Source: Leptospira sp.
Lineage (GTDB): Bacteria; Spirochaetota; Leptospiria; Leptospirales; Leptospiraceae
Reading direction: 5' to 3'
Length of the DNA: 5,973 bases
NCBI GenBank assembly: GCA_025457985.1
Contig: JALOTI010000131.1
Coordinates: forward strand, 1-5,973
In this document: positions 1-5,740 of the stretch, in pieces
Layout of the letters: the number at the start of each line of letters is the position of its first letter
How positions within the stretch are numbered: position 1 is the first letter of the stretch
Position numbers and translations under genes: made by a program
The notes under the pieces: model-generated
Seen by the model: the letters and a program-made list of their open reading frames with translations, nothing else
Told to the model about the DNA's origin: nothing
The model's database searches: none

Positions 1-144
1 CCAATTGATATTTATACTTTCGATCATAAAGGACCTCACATCCATAATAAGGACAGAATCCATTTCATCAAACTGGTTTTTCATTTCACTTGTCCAGAAA
101 TGCAGATTTTTCTAGGATTGACTGAGTATAAATATGGATGCTAA
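1..144 (+). CDS. Unidentified protein, C-terminal fragment cut by the window edge
   Basis: The reading frame is open from the first base and ends with TAA at 142-144, leaving 47 residues. The visible part is rich in His, Phe, Tyr and Lys (for example HKGPHIHNKDRIHFIKL, then TEYKYGC at the end), which looks like a folded soluble protein tail rather than a random frame. I do not recognise a family. Its stop overlaps the start of the next gene (ATG at 138-140), a 7-base overlap typical of translationally coupled neighbours. That overlap is the main reason to take this fragment as real. The rest of the gene lies to the left of the window. Confidence 0.55.
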   Translation, partial: PIDIYTFDHKGPHIHNKDRIHFIKLVFHFTCPEMQIFLGLTEYKYGC

Positions 145-572
145 TTTTCCCAATTTCTATGAATCCTAAATCTGAATTTCATGAAACCTTTGACTCTTGC
201 TTCCGAGAGTTTTTTGGAAACAGCAACGAGCTCGACTGGGAGCTTTACAAACTGGACTCTGAGACGGGTTCGGGCAGTGAAGATTGGATGCATTTTACAA
301 TAAGGAATCCTTTGGGAGGCCGGGCTCTCGTTTTTCGGTTTTATCCAGAGCAAAACAAGTTTTATGCTATTTTAAAAGTGCAAGTGATTCCGGGAGAGGA
401 AAATTGGAACCTTGATCACCTTTTTCAAAAACGCAACTATACTAAGTTAGATGCGAATGATCTCTTAAAAAATAGCGGGGAATGGTTATTCCAAACTCTT
501 GCTCGACATTATTTTGGAATTATAATTTCATACTGCCCTAGAATTTTAGAGCCAGATTTTATATTGGATTAA
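138..572 (+). CDS. Hypothetical protein, 144 aa
   Basis: Unidentified, probably cytoplasmic protein of 144 residues, with no signal peptide and no membrane segment. It is rich in aromatic and acidic residues: a patch DSETGSGSEDW around residues 40-50, an RNPLGGRALVFRFYP stretch near 56-70 that looks like paired beta strands, and an amphipathic C-terminal half ending in EPDFILD. The first ATG (138) overlaps the stop of the preceding frame, suggesting coupling. An in-frame ATG at 159 (residue 8) is an alternative start, and neither has a convincing Shine-Dalgarno. The gene converges on the YihY-like gene, and their stop codons overlap within TTAA at 569-572. Its function cannot be inferred from the sequence, and the neighbours give no strong clue. 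Confidence 0.75.
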   Translation: MLIFPISMNPKSEFHETFDSCFREFFGNSNELDWELYKLDSETGSGSEDWMHFTIRNPLGGRALVFRFYPEQNKFYAILKVQVIPGEENWNLDHLFQKRNYTKLDANDLLKNSGEWLFQTLARHYFGIIISYCPRILEPDFILD

Positions 573-1405
573 GATTTAATTCCTTTTTTTTTATTTTTTT
601 CCTCCAACAGAATCTGGTTCCAAACAAACCCCCAAATGAAGAAAGTTGAGTTGATATAGGTATACAGCATAAGTACAACCATTTTAGAAAGAAGTTCGTA
701 AGCAAATGAATAGTTAACACCTACATTTTTTAGTTTTAGGTAAAAATTAAATCCAAAACTTATCAATGTTACAAAAAAGGAGGCAAGAAAGGCACCTGGC
801 AAATTGTCTCTTAATTGGGTCCTAAACCTAGTTATATTCGCATAATAATATACAAACAAACTTGTTATTAAAACAAATGCAACGAGTCCTATAAAAAATA
901 CAGAATAAGACCGAAAAAAACCAAATTTAAATGTACGAAACAAAAAGCGCTCAGAAAGTACAAGACCATAAGTAAAATAAAAATATACAACCAAGAGAAG
1001 TGAGGAAATAAATAATAAACGAAAGTTAATCCACTGACTCGCGAGGAAACCTACCTTTGTTTCATCTCTTGAGATAAATCGAAGTGCTTTTGACATCGTT
1101 CCAAAAATCGTCAAACTTGAGAAAAATGAGATAATGATACTAACAGCGATTACGTTATAGCTTTTGATCCTTGTTAAATTTTTTACGCTCTGGTCGATCG
1201 GTAAAAAAATAGGCGCAGGTAAAAATTTTCCTACCTGACTTGTGACCAAATTGATGGTTTTGGAATCTTGGATGAGTCCCAAAAGGGTCACAAAAACCAC
1301 CAGTAACGGAAACACAGTCAGCAAAAAAGTAAAAGAAAGTTCGGACGCAAGACCATGGACATCGTAAGCATATATGTCTTGGATAAACCGACGGAAACGT
1401 TTCAT
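569..1405 (-). CDS. YihY/BrkB-family integral membrane protein
   Basis: Polytopic inner-membrane protein of 278 residues, close to the usual length of the YihY/UPF0761 (BrkB-like, formerly mis-named ribonuclease BN) family. Hydrophobic segments lie at about 24-46, 82-104, 128-150, 166-188, 205-223 and 240-262, giving six likely membrane helices. Family-like features are the early stretch LASELSFTFLLTVFPLL (residues 19-35), a polar short helix before NLPGAFLASFF (201-211) and the C-terminal helix ending in IWGFVWNQILLEE (257-269). The tail is very basic (KNKKKGIK). The molecular role of the family is not firmly established; proposals include transport and cell-envelope functions. The ATG at 1405-1403 follows GGTGAA with very short spacing, a weak ribosome site. 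The gene is transcribed away from the small gene at 1516 and converges on the gene at 138-572. Confidence 0.88.
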   Translation of the reverse strand: MKRFRRFIQDIYAYDVHGLASELSFTFLLTVFPLLVVFVTLLGLIQDSKTINLVTSQVGKFLPAPIFLPIDQSVKNLTRIKSYNVIAVSIIISFFSSLTIFGTMSKALRFISRDETKVGFLASQWINFRLLFISSLLLVVYFYFTYGLVLSERFLFRTFKFGFFRSYSVFFIGLVAFVLITSLFVYYYANITRFRTQLRDNLPGAFLASFFVTLISFGFNFYLKLKNVGVNYSFAYELLSKMVVLMLYTYINSTFFIWGFVWNQILLEEKNKKKGIKS

Positions 1406-1515
1406 TTCACCATTTTCTGGGTGGGATTGAAAATTGTCTTATTTTTCTTGCCGTACCCTTATCCCACGTAACCTTGGAAGAATCTCAGTGACGTACCTAA
1501 AAGGGGAAAACTTCC
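1406..1515. promoter_or_regulatory. Divergent intergenic region, presumed promoters for both flanking genes
   Basis: These 110 bases separate the minus-strand YihY-like gene from the plus-strand 55-aa gene, so promoters for both should lie here. I see TTGAAA at 1427-1432 and TTGTCT at 1434-1439 on the plus strand. Neither has a good -10 box at standard spacing (CCTTAT at 1457-1462 is weak). An AAGGGG at 1501-1506 is a reasonable ribosome site for the small gene, 9 bases before its ATG. No operator-like palindrome is obvious. The promoter assignment rests mainly on gene layout. Confidence 0.35.
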
Positions 1516-1683
1516 ATGTCAGAAGAAAAAGAAAAGAAAAACAAAAAGATCGCTAAAATGTCTATCGAAGAGATCGACCAAGCAATCAAAAAATCCGTCG
1601 AAACGATGAATGGCGAATCCAGCCTTTACGTAAGACATCTACGTGAACGAAAAGAGGAACTTCTAGCCAAAAAGAAAGGTTAG
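1516..1683 (+). CDS. Small highly charged protein, 55 aa
   Basis: A 55-residue frame starting MSEEKEKKNKKIAKMSIEEI and ending ELLAKKKG. About half the residues are Lys, Glu, Arg or Asp. The central part (residues 16-52) has the spacing of amphipathic helices (SIEEIDQAIKKSVETM, then LYVRHLRERKEELL), so a small helical, perhaps nucleic-acid- or ribosome-associated protein is possible, but I recognise no family. Support comes from a good start with AAGGGG 9 bases upstream, a sensible amino-acid composition, and a strong terminator beginning 10 bases after its TAG stop. It stands alone between the divergent region and the terminator, so it is probably monocistronic. A role as a leader gene for the downstream ABC-F gene is conceivable but unproven. 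Confidence 0.7.
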   Translation: MSEEKEKKNKKIAKMSIEEIDQAIKKSVETMNGESSLYVRHLRERKEELLAKKKG

Positions 1684-1693
1684 TCCTTTGACT

Positions 1694-1713
1694 CCCGCCA
1701 TTTGGCGGGTTTT
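1694..1713 (+). terminator. Rho-independent terminator after the 55-aa gene
   Basis: CCCGCC (1694-1699) pairs perfectly with GGCGGG (1704-1709) around an ATTT loop and is followed at once by TTTT (1710-1713). The GC-only 6-bp stem stands out in this AT-rich sequence. It lies 10 bases past the small gene's stop and ends 13 bases before the TTG start of the ABC-F gene, so it could either end the small transcript or act as a conditional attenuator for the operon. Confidence 0.85.
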
Positions 1714-1726
1714 CCATTTCTGAATT

Positions 1727-3658
1727 TTGATCCAATTCATACAAATCCATCACCATTTTGGCCCTAAGACCCTATTTTCGGGTTTTAGCTGGCATATCAA
1801 ACCTGGCTCTAGAGTTGCTATTGTAGGTCCAAACGGCTCTGGCAAGACCACTCTCTTCCAGATGGCGGCAGGAAAGCTCAAACCGGAATCAGGTGATGTG
1901 GTCCGATCTAAACAAACGGTTTTATCTCTATTCCAACAAATCCCCGAATTTGATCCCAACCTTTCTGTCATCGATACCGTTCTTTCGGAAAACTATCTCT
2001 ACAAAGAATATTCTGAAAAACGAAAATCAATTGAGTCTCGATTTGAAACAACCGACCATGAAGATCCAAAATTTGAAGATTTACTCCACGAACAAAGTGA
2101 GTTGGAAGAATTTGCCCACTTACACGACTTACATGGATTAGAGGCAAGGGCAAAAAAAATCCTTTCTGGTTTGGGGTTTCAAACTACTGACTTCATTCGT
2201 AGAACAAAAGAATTCTCTCCAGGTTATCACCATAGAATTGGGTTAGCAATTGCACTCCTAAATCCACACAACCTACTGTTGTTAGATGAACCAACAAACC
2301 ATTTAGATGATAAAACAAAAACTTGGCTTGCTGAATATCTAATTTCACAAAACCAAGCGTTTGTTTTAGTTACTCACGATCCTGAATTTCTTAACCAAAC
2401 AGTTAACACGATTGTTGAAATCAATCCGCATGGTGTTTTCGAATTTGAAGGAACCTTGGAAGAATTTTTTGAAGCCAAAAATGAAATCCAAGAAAAACTA
2501 AAAGTGCAATTTGAGAAAGAGGAAACATATCTTAAGTCTCGGATGGAATGGGTTGAAAGATTCCGAGCACAGGCAACTAAAGCAAGGCAAGTACAGTCTG
2601 TAATCAAACGACTTGAAAAACGAGACAAAGTAGAAAACCCAAATGAGTCTTTTTGGAACCAAAAACCAGAATACGAATTCCAATTTGTCCCATCGAGTAA
2701 TATCATTTTGAGATTAGAAAACGCCAATTTTTCCTACCCTGATAAGAATACGGGTATAAAAAAACTAATCTTTGAAAATGCTGAAATTGAGATTTCTGCT
2801 GGCGACAAAGTAGCATTAGTTGGTCCTAATGGTGCTGGAAAATCGACATTGATGCGTTGCCTTCTGGAAAAACACAAATTGGATTCGGGTAATCTATACT
2901 TTGGACCAAAAACCAAACTTGGATACTTTTCTCAAACACATGGAGAAGATTTGGATGAGAGTTTAAACCTCGTCGAAACAATCCAAAAAAAATACCCAGA
3001 ATTTAGTGAAGAAAAGGCTAGAACTCTTCTTGGACATTTTGCGTTTCCAGGGGATGGTGTTTTTAAATCCGTAAAATTTCTGTCAGGTGGCGAACAAAGT
3101 AGACTGAGACTCGCACTCTTAGTAAACCATCCGTCGAATTGCCTTTTTTTGGACGAACCGACAAATCATTTAGATATTGTGATCCGAGAAGCGCTCAAAA
3201 GAGCACTGGCAGAATACCCAGGTAGTTTACTCATCATCAGCCATGATCCTGATTTTATGAAAGGTCTCTGCAACCGTACCTTTTCCCTTGCCTCAGGGAC
3301 TTTGGAAAATCTAAACTGTAGCTTTGATGACTATCTCAAATTTCATAAAGAGGATGATGCCTCGATTCGTCCCAAACAAGAAAATAAAACGAAGATAGAA
3401 GACAAAAAGCTGAATCCTGGCGCCAGCAAAAACAAACGCAAAAAACTTGAGAAAGAAATTGAAGAAATCGAAGTAAAATTAGAGAGACTCGAAAAAAACA
3501 AACGAGATAAGGAAGAACTTTTGCAGGATCCAGAATTCTTCAAGAACAGAAGTTTTCAAATGGAAATGGACACTTATAACGATATTAAAAGAGAGATTGC
3601 CGTCCTAACCAGTCGTTGGGAGGATGTCACTCTAGAGTTAGAGGAAATGGGCGGATAA
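1727..3658 (+). CDS. ABC-F family ATPase, two ABC domains and C-terminal coiled coil
   Basis: Soluble ABC-F protein of 643 residues. Members bind the ribosomal E site and modulate translation or protect against antibiotics, and they have no membrane domain. Domain 1 has Walker A GPNGSGKT (34-41), a signature region reading FSPGYHHR (163-170) in place of LSGGQ, Walker B LLLLDEPTNHLD (183-194) and switch His217. The linker (about 240-325) is charged and helical, as expected of the P-site tRNA interaction motif. Domain 2 has Walker A GPNGAGKST (366-374), a canonical LSGGEQSR (452-459), Walker B CLFLDEPTNHLD (472-483) and His506. A Lys/Glu-rich coiled coil fills about 569-643, as in Uup-like and some YheS-like members. 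The start is TTG at 1727: an in-frame TGA at 1721 leaves no ATG upstream, and the N-terminus MIQFIQIHHHFGPKTLF fits the family. No Shine-Dalgarno is visible. It is the first gene of a tight three-gene operon. The exact subfamily is uncertain. Confidence 0.93.
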   Translation: MIQFIQIHHHFGPKTLFSGFSWHIKPGSRVAIVGPNGSGKTTLFQMAAGKLKPESGDVVRSKQTVLSLFQQIPEFDPNLSVIDTVLSENYLYKEYSEKRKSIESRFETTDHEDPKFEDLLHEQSELEEFAHLHDLHGLEARAKKILSGLGFQTTDFIRRTKEFSPGYHHRIGLAIALLNPHNLLLLDEPTNHLDDKTKTWLAEYLISQNQAFVLVTHDPEFLNQTVNTIVEINPHGVFEFEGTLEEFFEAKNEIQEKLKVQFEKEETYLKSRMEWVERFRAQATKARQVQSVIKRLEKRDKVENPNESFWNQKPEYEFQFVPSSNIILRLENANFSYPDKNTGIKKLIFENAEIEISAGDKVALVGPNGAGKSTLMRCLLEKHKLDSGNLYFGPKTKLGYFSQTHGEDLDESLNLVETIQKKYPEFSEEKARTLLGHFAFPGDGVFKSVKFLSGGEQSRLRLALLVNHPSNCLFLDEPTNHLDIVIREALKRALAEYPGSLLIISHDPDFMKGLCNRTFSLASGTLENLNCSFDDYLKFHKEDDASIRPKQENKTKIEDKKLNPGASKNKRKKLEKEIEEIEVKLERLEKNKRDKEELLQDPEFFKNRSFQMEMDTYNDIKREIAVLTSRWEDVTLELEEMGG

Positions 3659-3660
3659 AC

Positions 3661-4002
3661 ATGGTACCCGAAATAGACGTTGTAAGTTTCAAAAAAAGAT
3701 TGGATGCAAGATCCAAGGGCGAGGACAAATTCTTTGTTTTAGATGTTCGAAATCCAAATGAACAACAAATTGCCCTCATTCCTGGAACAGACAAACTCAT
3801 TCCTGTGAGCGACCTTGCCACAAGAATCGAAGAAATAAGAGACCAAGCCAACACTGAAATTTTAGTATATTGCAGATCGGGTGGAAGATCCGCTATGGCA
3901 TGTAATATTCTCGCAAGTTTCGGATTTAAATCTTTCAAAAACGTAGCAGGTGGAGTTCTCGCCTATTCCGACTTAGTAGATCCTTCTATGCAAAAGTATT
4001 AA
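3661..4002 (+). CDS. Single-domain rhodanese-like sulfurtransferase
   Basis: A 113-residue cytoplasmic rhodanese domain. It has LDVRNPNEQ (27-35), the usual entry strand and turn, and the active-site loop YCRSGGRSA (70-78), with Cys71 as the likely persulfide-carrying nucleophile. The C-terminal NVAGGVLAYSDLVDPSMQKY closely resembles the end of the rhodanese domain fused to MoeB/MoeZ/ThiF-type adenylyltransferases (typically GGxxAWxxxVDPSxPxY), suggesting a sulfur-carrier role rather than a GlpE-like one. No adenylyltransferase domain is attached here. The ATG at 3661 is preferred because GGCGGA sits 5 bases upstream and the gene begins 2 bases after the ABC-F stop. A longer frame from a TTG at 3616 would lie inside the ABC-F coding end and add residues unlike the family. 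The physiological sulfur acceptor is unknown. Confidence 0.88.
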   Translation: MVPEIDVVSFKKRLDARSKGEDKFFVLDVRNPNEQQIALIPGTDKLIPVSDLATRIEEIRDQANTEILVYCRSGGRSAMACNILASFGFKSFKNVAGGVLAYSDLVDPSMQKY

Positions 4003-4003
4003 A

Positions 4004-5053
4004 ATGAAACAAACAGATAATTTAAGAATTTTAGAACAACATAGCCTTATCCCACCTTCTGTGATAATGGACGAACATCCCCTAACGGATGCTGCTTCCG
4101 AACTAGTAATTCGTACTAGAAGTGAGATTTCAGACCTAATCCATTCACGCGATGATAAAAGGATGTTGGTGGTAGTTGGTCCTTGCTCAGTCCATGATAC
4201 AAAAGCCGTTATGGAATATGCGGAAAAACTTCGACCAAAGATAGCTGAGTTCAAAAAAGAGTTACTTATTGTTATGCGAGTATACTTTGAAAAACCTAGA
4301 ACGACGGTTGGTTGGAAAGGACTCATCAATGATCCAGATTTAGATGGATCCTTCCATATCAACAAAGGTCTTCAAATGGCGAGGAAGTTACTTTTGGATT
4401 TGAATAACATGGGTATCCCATGTGGTACAGAATTTTTGGATGTAATTTCACCGCAATACATTGCGGATTTGGTTGCCTGGGGTGCGATTGGTGCAAGGAC
4501 AACAGAAAGCCAAGTGCATAGAGAACTAGCTTCGGGACTTTCGGCTCCTATTGGATTTAAAAATGGAACTGACGGGAATGTTCAAATTGCCATCGATGCC
4601 TTACGATCAGCAGGGTCTAGCCACCATTTTCTATCTGTAACCAACCAAGGAAGCAGTGCCATTTTTAAAACTGCTGGTAACAAAGACACACATGTAATAC
4701 TCCGCGGTGGGAACAAAGGACCTAACTATGATGAGGCGTCCGTGAACGAACTTGGTGCGCAAATTCAAAAGAACAATTTGCCTTACCGAGTTATGATCGA
4801 CTGTTCTCACGGAAATAGCCAAAAGGATTTCCGAAGACAACCAGAGGTGCTCAAATCCGTAGGAGAACAATTCCAAAACGGTTCCAAATACATATTGGGA
4901 GTTATGGTAGAAAGCCATCTCAAAGAAGGAAACCAATCGATCGACGCAAAACCTTTGGTATACGGACAATCCATTACCGATGCTTGTGTTTCTTGGGAAA
5001 CCACAGTTCCTATGTTAGAAAACCTTGCAAACGCAGCGGCAAAACGAAAATAA
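4004..5053 (+). CDS. aroG: 3-deoxy-D-arabino-heptulosonate-7-phosphate (DAHP) synthase, class I, AroG-like
   Basis: Catalyses condensation of phosphoenolpyruvate with erythrose 4-phosphate, the first step of the shikimate pathway to aromatic amino acids. Its 349 residues match the 350 of E. coli AroG and align almost without gaps. Metal ligands by comparison with AroG are Cys61 (GPCSVHD), His269 (DCSHGNSQ), Glu303 (MVESHL) and Asp326 (SITDACVSW). Substrate-binding motifs are RVYFEKPRTTVGWKG (92-106), GARTTESQVHRELASG (163-178) and FKNGTDG (185-191). Residues of the AroG phenylalanine site or of known feedback-resistance positions are kept: Asp146, Pro150, Gln151, Ser180, Phe209 and Ser211. 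The N-terminus DNLRI resembles AroG DDLRI, so phenylalanine sensitivity is the best guess (inference). The ATG at 4004 begins 1 base after the rhodanese stop, with no clear Shine-Dalgarno, suggesting coupled translation as the last gene of the ABC-F operon. No U-rich terminator follows the stop. Confidence 0.95.
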   Translation: MKQTDNLRILEQHSLIPPSVIMDEHPLTDAASELVIRTRSEISDLIHSRDDKRMLVVVGPCSVHDTKAVMEYAEKLRPKIAEFKKELLIVMRVYFEKPRTTVGWKGLINDPDLDGSFHINKGLQMARKLLLDLNNMGIPCGTEFLDVISPQYIADLVAWGAIGARTTESQVHRELASGLSAPIGFKNGTDGNVQIAIDALRSAGSSHHFLSVTNQGSSAIFKTAGNKDTHVILRGGNKGPNYDEASVNELGAQIQKNNLPYRVMIDCSHGNSQKDFRRQPEVLKSVGEQFQNGSKYILGVMVESHLKEGNQSIDAKPLVYGQSITDACVSWETTVPMLENLANAAAKRK

Positions 5054-5072
5054 TCTGAAAATCTAAACTTGG

Positions 5073-5106
5073 CTTATGCATAAAATTCTGTAGTTTTATG
5101 CATAAG
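5073..5106. promoter_or_regulatory. Twin-palindrome operator before the antitoxin remnant
   Basis: The 10-bp perfect palindrome TTATGCATAA occurs at 5074-5083 and again at 5096-5105, with centres 22 bp apart, about two helical turns. The whole block is also a perfect 13-bp inverted repeat: CTTATGCATAAAA (5073-5085) and TTTTATGCATAAG (5094-5106) around an 8-base spacer. It ends on the base before the ATG of the VapB-type fragment. Type II antitoxins commonly autorepress by binding such paired palindromes as two dimers on one face of the helix, so this is most likely its operator (inference). A TAAAAT at 5081-5086 could be the -10 box inside it, but I find no matching -35. Confidence 0.65.
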
Positions 5107-5244
5107 ATGAGAACGACCATAGACCTCGCTGAAGATTTAGTTTTAGAAGCAATGAAGCTAACTCGAATGAAAACAAAACGAACTGATTCAAAACACATTT
5201 GTTTCACTTGGAAATTCCCTTTTGAAAACTTCTTTGTGGTATAA
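5107..5244 (+). pseudogene. VapB-type antitoxin remnant, N-terminal part only
   Basis: The frame codes for 45 residues. The first 27 or so (MRTTIDLAEDLVLEAMKLTR, then MKTKRTD) match the start of the VapB antitoxin family (Pfam VapB_antitoxin type: MRTTI/L DNA-binding strand, a helix LLxEAMxLT, then KTKT). Intact members run to about 60-80 residues, with a helix such as xIxxALxEYI followed by a toxin-binding tail. Here the frame instead reads SKHICFTWKFPFENFFVV, which is the antisense of the panB 3' end (overlap 5188-5244), so the second helix and the tail are gone. No VapC toxin follows. ATG 5107 matches the family start; an in-frame ATG at 5098 lies inside the operator. The DNA-binding strand is intact, but the dimerisation helix is not, so it is probably inactive. 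Confidence 0.72.
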
Positions 5245-5685
5245 GTTTGCAGCGGTTTTTACGGCCTCAGCCAGGTTTCCGTATTTCTTTAAGAACTTCG
5301 GTGTAAAATCAGGATTCAAACCAAGGACATCTTGCATAACAAGGACTTGTCCCGAAGTATAGCGACCAGCTCCAATCCCAATCGTTGGAATCGAAATGGA
5401 CTCGGTAATTTTTTTGCCGAGCCCTTCGGGAATCATCTCTAGCAAAAGGGCAAAGGCACCTGCTTCCGCAAGCTCTCTTGCCTTTTGGATCATCTTTGTT
5501 TGCGAACTTTCTGTTTTACCTTGGACACGATGTCCACCTAAAGTATGTACGGATTGCGGAGTGAGACCCAAATGAGCAAATACAGGAATTCCTGCTTCTG
5601 TCATTCGCCTCGTTTGTTCTAAAACCAAATCGGAATCACCTTCTAATTTGATACAAGAAGCATTTGTTTCTTTCAGAATAGTCAA
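5188..5685 (-). pseudogene. panB: panB, 5'-truncated 3-methyl-2-oxobutanoate hydroxymethyltransferase
   Basis: PanB makes ketopantoate from alpha-ketoisovalerate and methylene-tetrahydrofolate for pantothenate and CoA synthesis. The intact enzyme has about 264 residues. The 165 residues here match the C-terminal three fifths: CIKLEGDSD (11-19, metal-site Glu15 equivalent to E. coli Glu114), HLGLTPQSVHTLGGHRVQG (38-56, His136 equivalent at 38), LLEMIP (81-86, Glu181 equivalent at 83), IPTIGIGAG (99-107), LVMQDVLGL (115-123), and a natural end FPSETNVF. About 100 N-terminal residues are missing, including the AYD and VGDSLG motifs that carry the aspartates equivalent to Asp45 and Asp84. The frame stays open upstream to a TAA at 5727-5725, but those 13 residues are not PanB-like, and the only common start is TTG at 5685. 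It cannot form a complete active site. A functional copy would be needed elsewhere. Confidence 0.88.
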
Positions 5686-5726
5686 CAGAATGTAAACTGA
5701 ATGCTCCGAATGGAAACTTTTCTGTT
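5684..5726. repeat. Short repeat cluster at the panB breakpoint
   Basis: GAATG occurs three times in the same direction at 5688, 5699 and 5708, about one helical turn apart. The first and last extend to a 9-of-10 match (GAATGTAAAC at 5688-5697 and GAATGGAAAC at 5708-5717). The cluster is framed by a 7-bp inverted repeat, AACAGAA (5684-5690) and TTCTGTT (5720-5726). It lies exactly where PanB similarity stops. It could be the end of a mobile element with protein-binding iterons or a chance feature of AT-rich DNA. Only one end is visible. Confidence 0.35.
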
Positions 5727-5740
5727 ACTTCATTTATTTT

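Noticed and set aside
583..600. The T-rich tract on the plus strand as a terminator for the 138-572 gene
   Set aside because: It has no GC-rich hairpin before it and is explained as the Lys/Asn-rich C-terminus (KNKKKG) of the YihY-like protein on the other strand.
3616..3660. A longer rhodanese starting at the TTG at 3616
   Set aside because: It would overlap the conserved end of the ABC-F frame and add residues (GGCHSRVRGNGRIN) unlike rhodanese N-termini. The ATG at 3661 has a purine-rich site at proper distance.
3627..3938. Minus-strand open frame opposite the rhodanese gene
   Set aside because: A shadow of a well-supported gene: no family resemblance, no ribosome site, and its composition is the expected reverse complement of the rhodanese codons. 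The other long opposite-strand frames within the ABC-F and aroG genes were dismissed for the same reason.
5073..5106. The 13-bp inverted repeat as a rho-independent terminator of the aroG operon
   Set aside because: The stem is AT-rich and no T run follows it on either strand (ATGAGAACG on the plus side, CCAAGTTT on the minus side). The twin palindromes at helical spacing before an antitoxin start fit an operator better. Some terminator function cannot be excluded.
5684..5730. An integron attC site at the panB break
   Set aside because: The core triplets AAC and GTT are present in the right orientation, but the flanking bases do not fit RYYYAAC and GTTRRRY, and the arms do not pair between the outer repeats.
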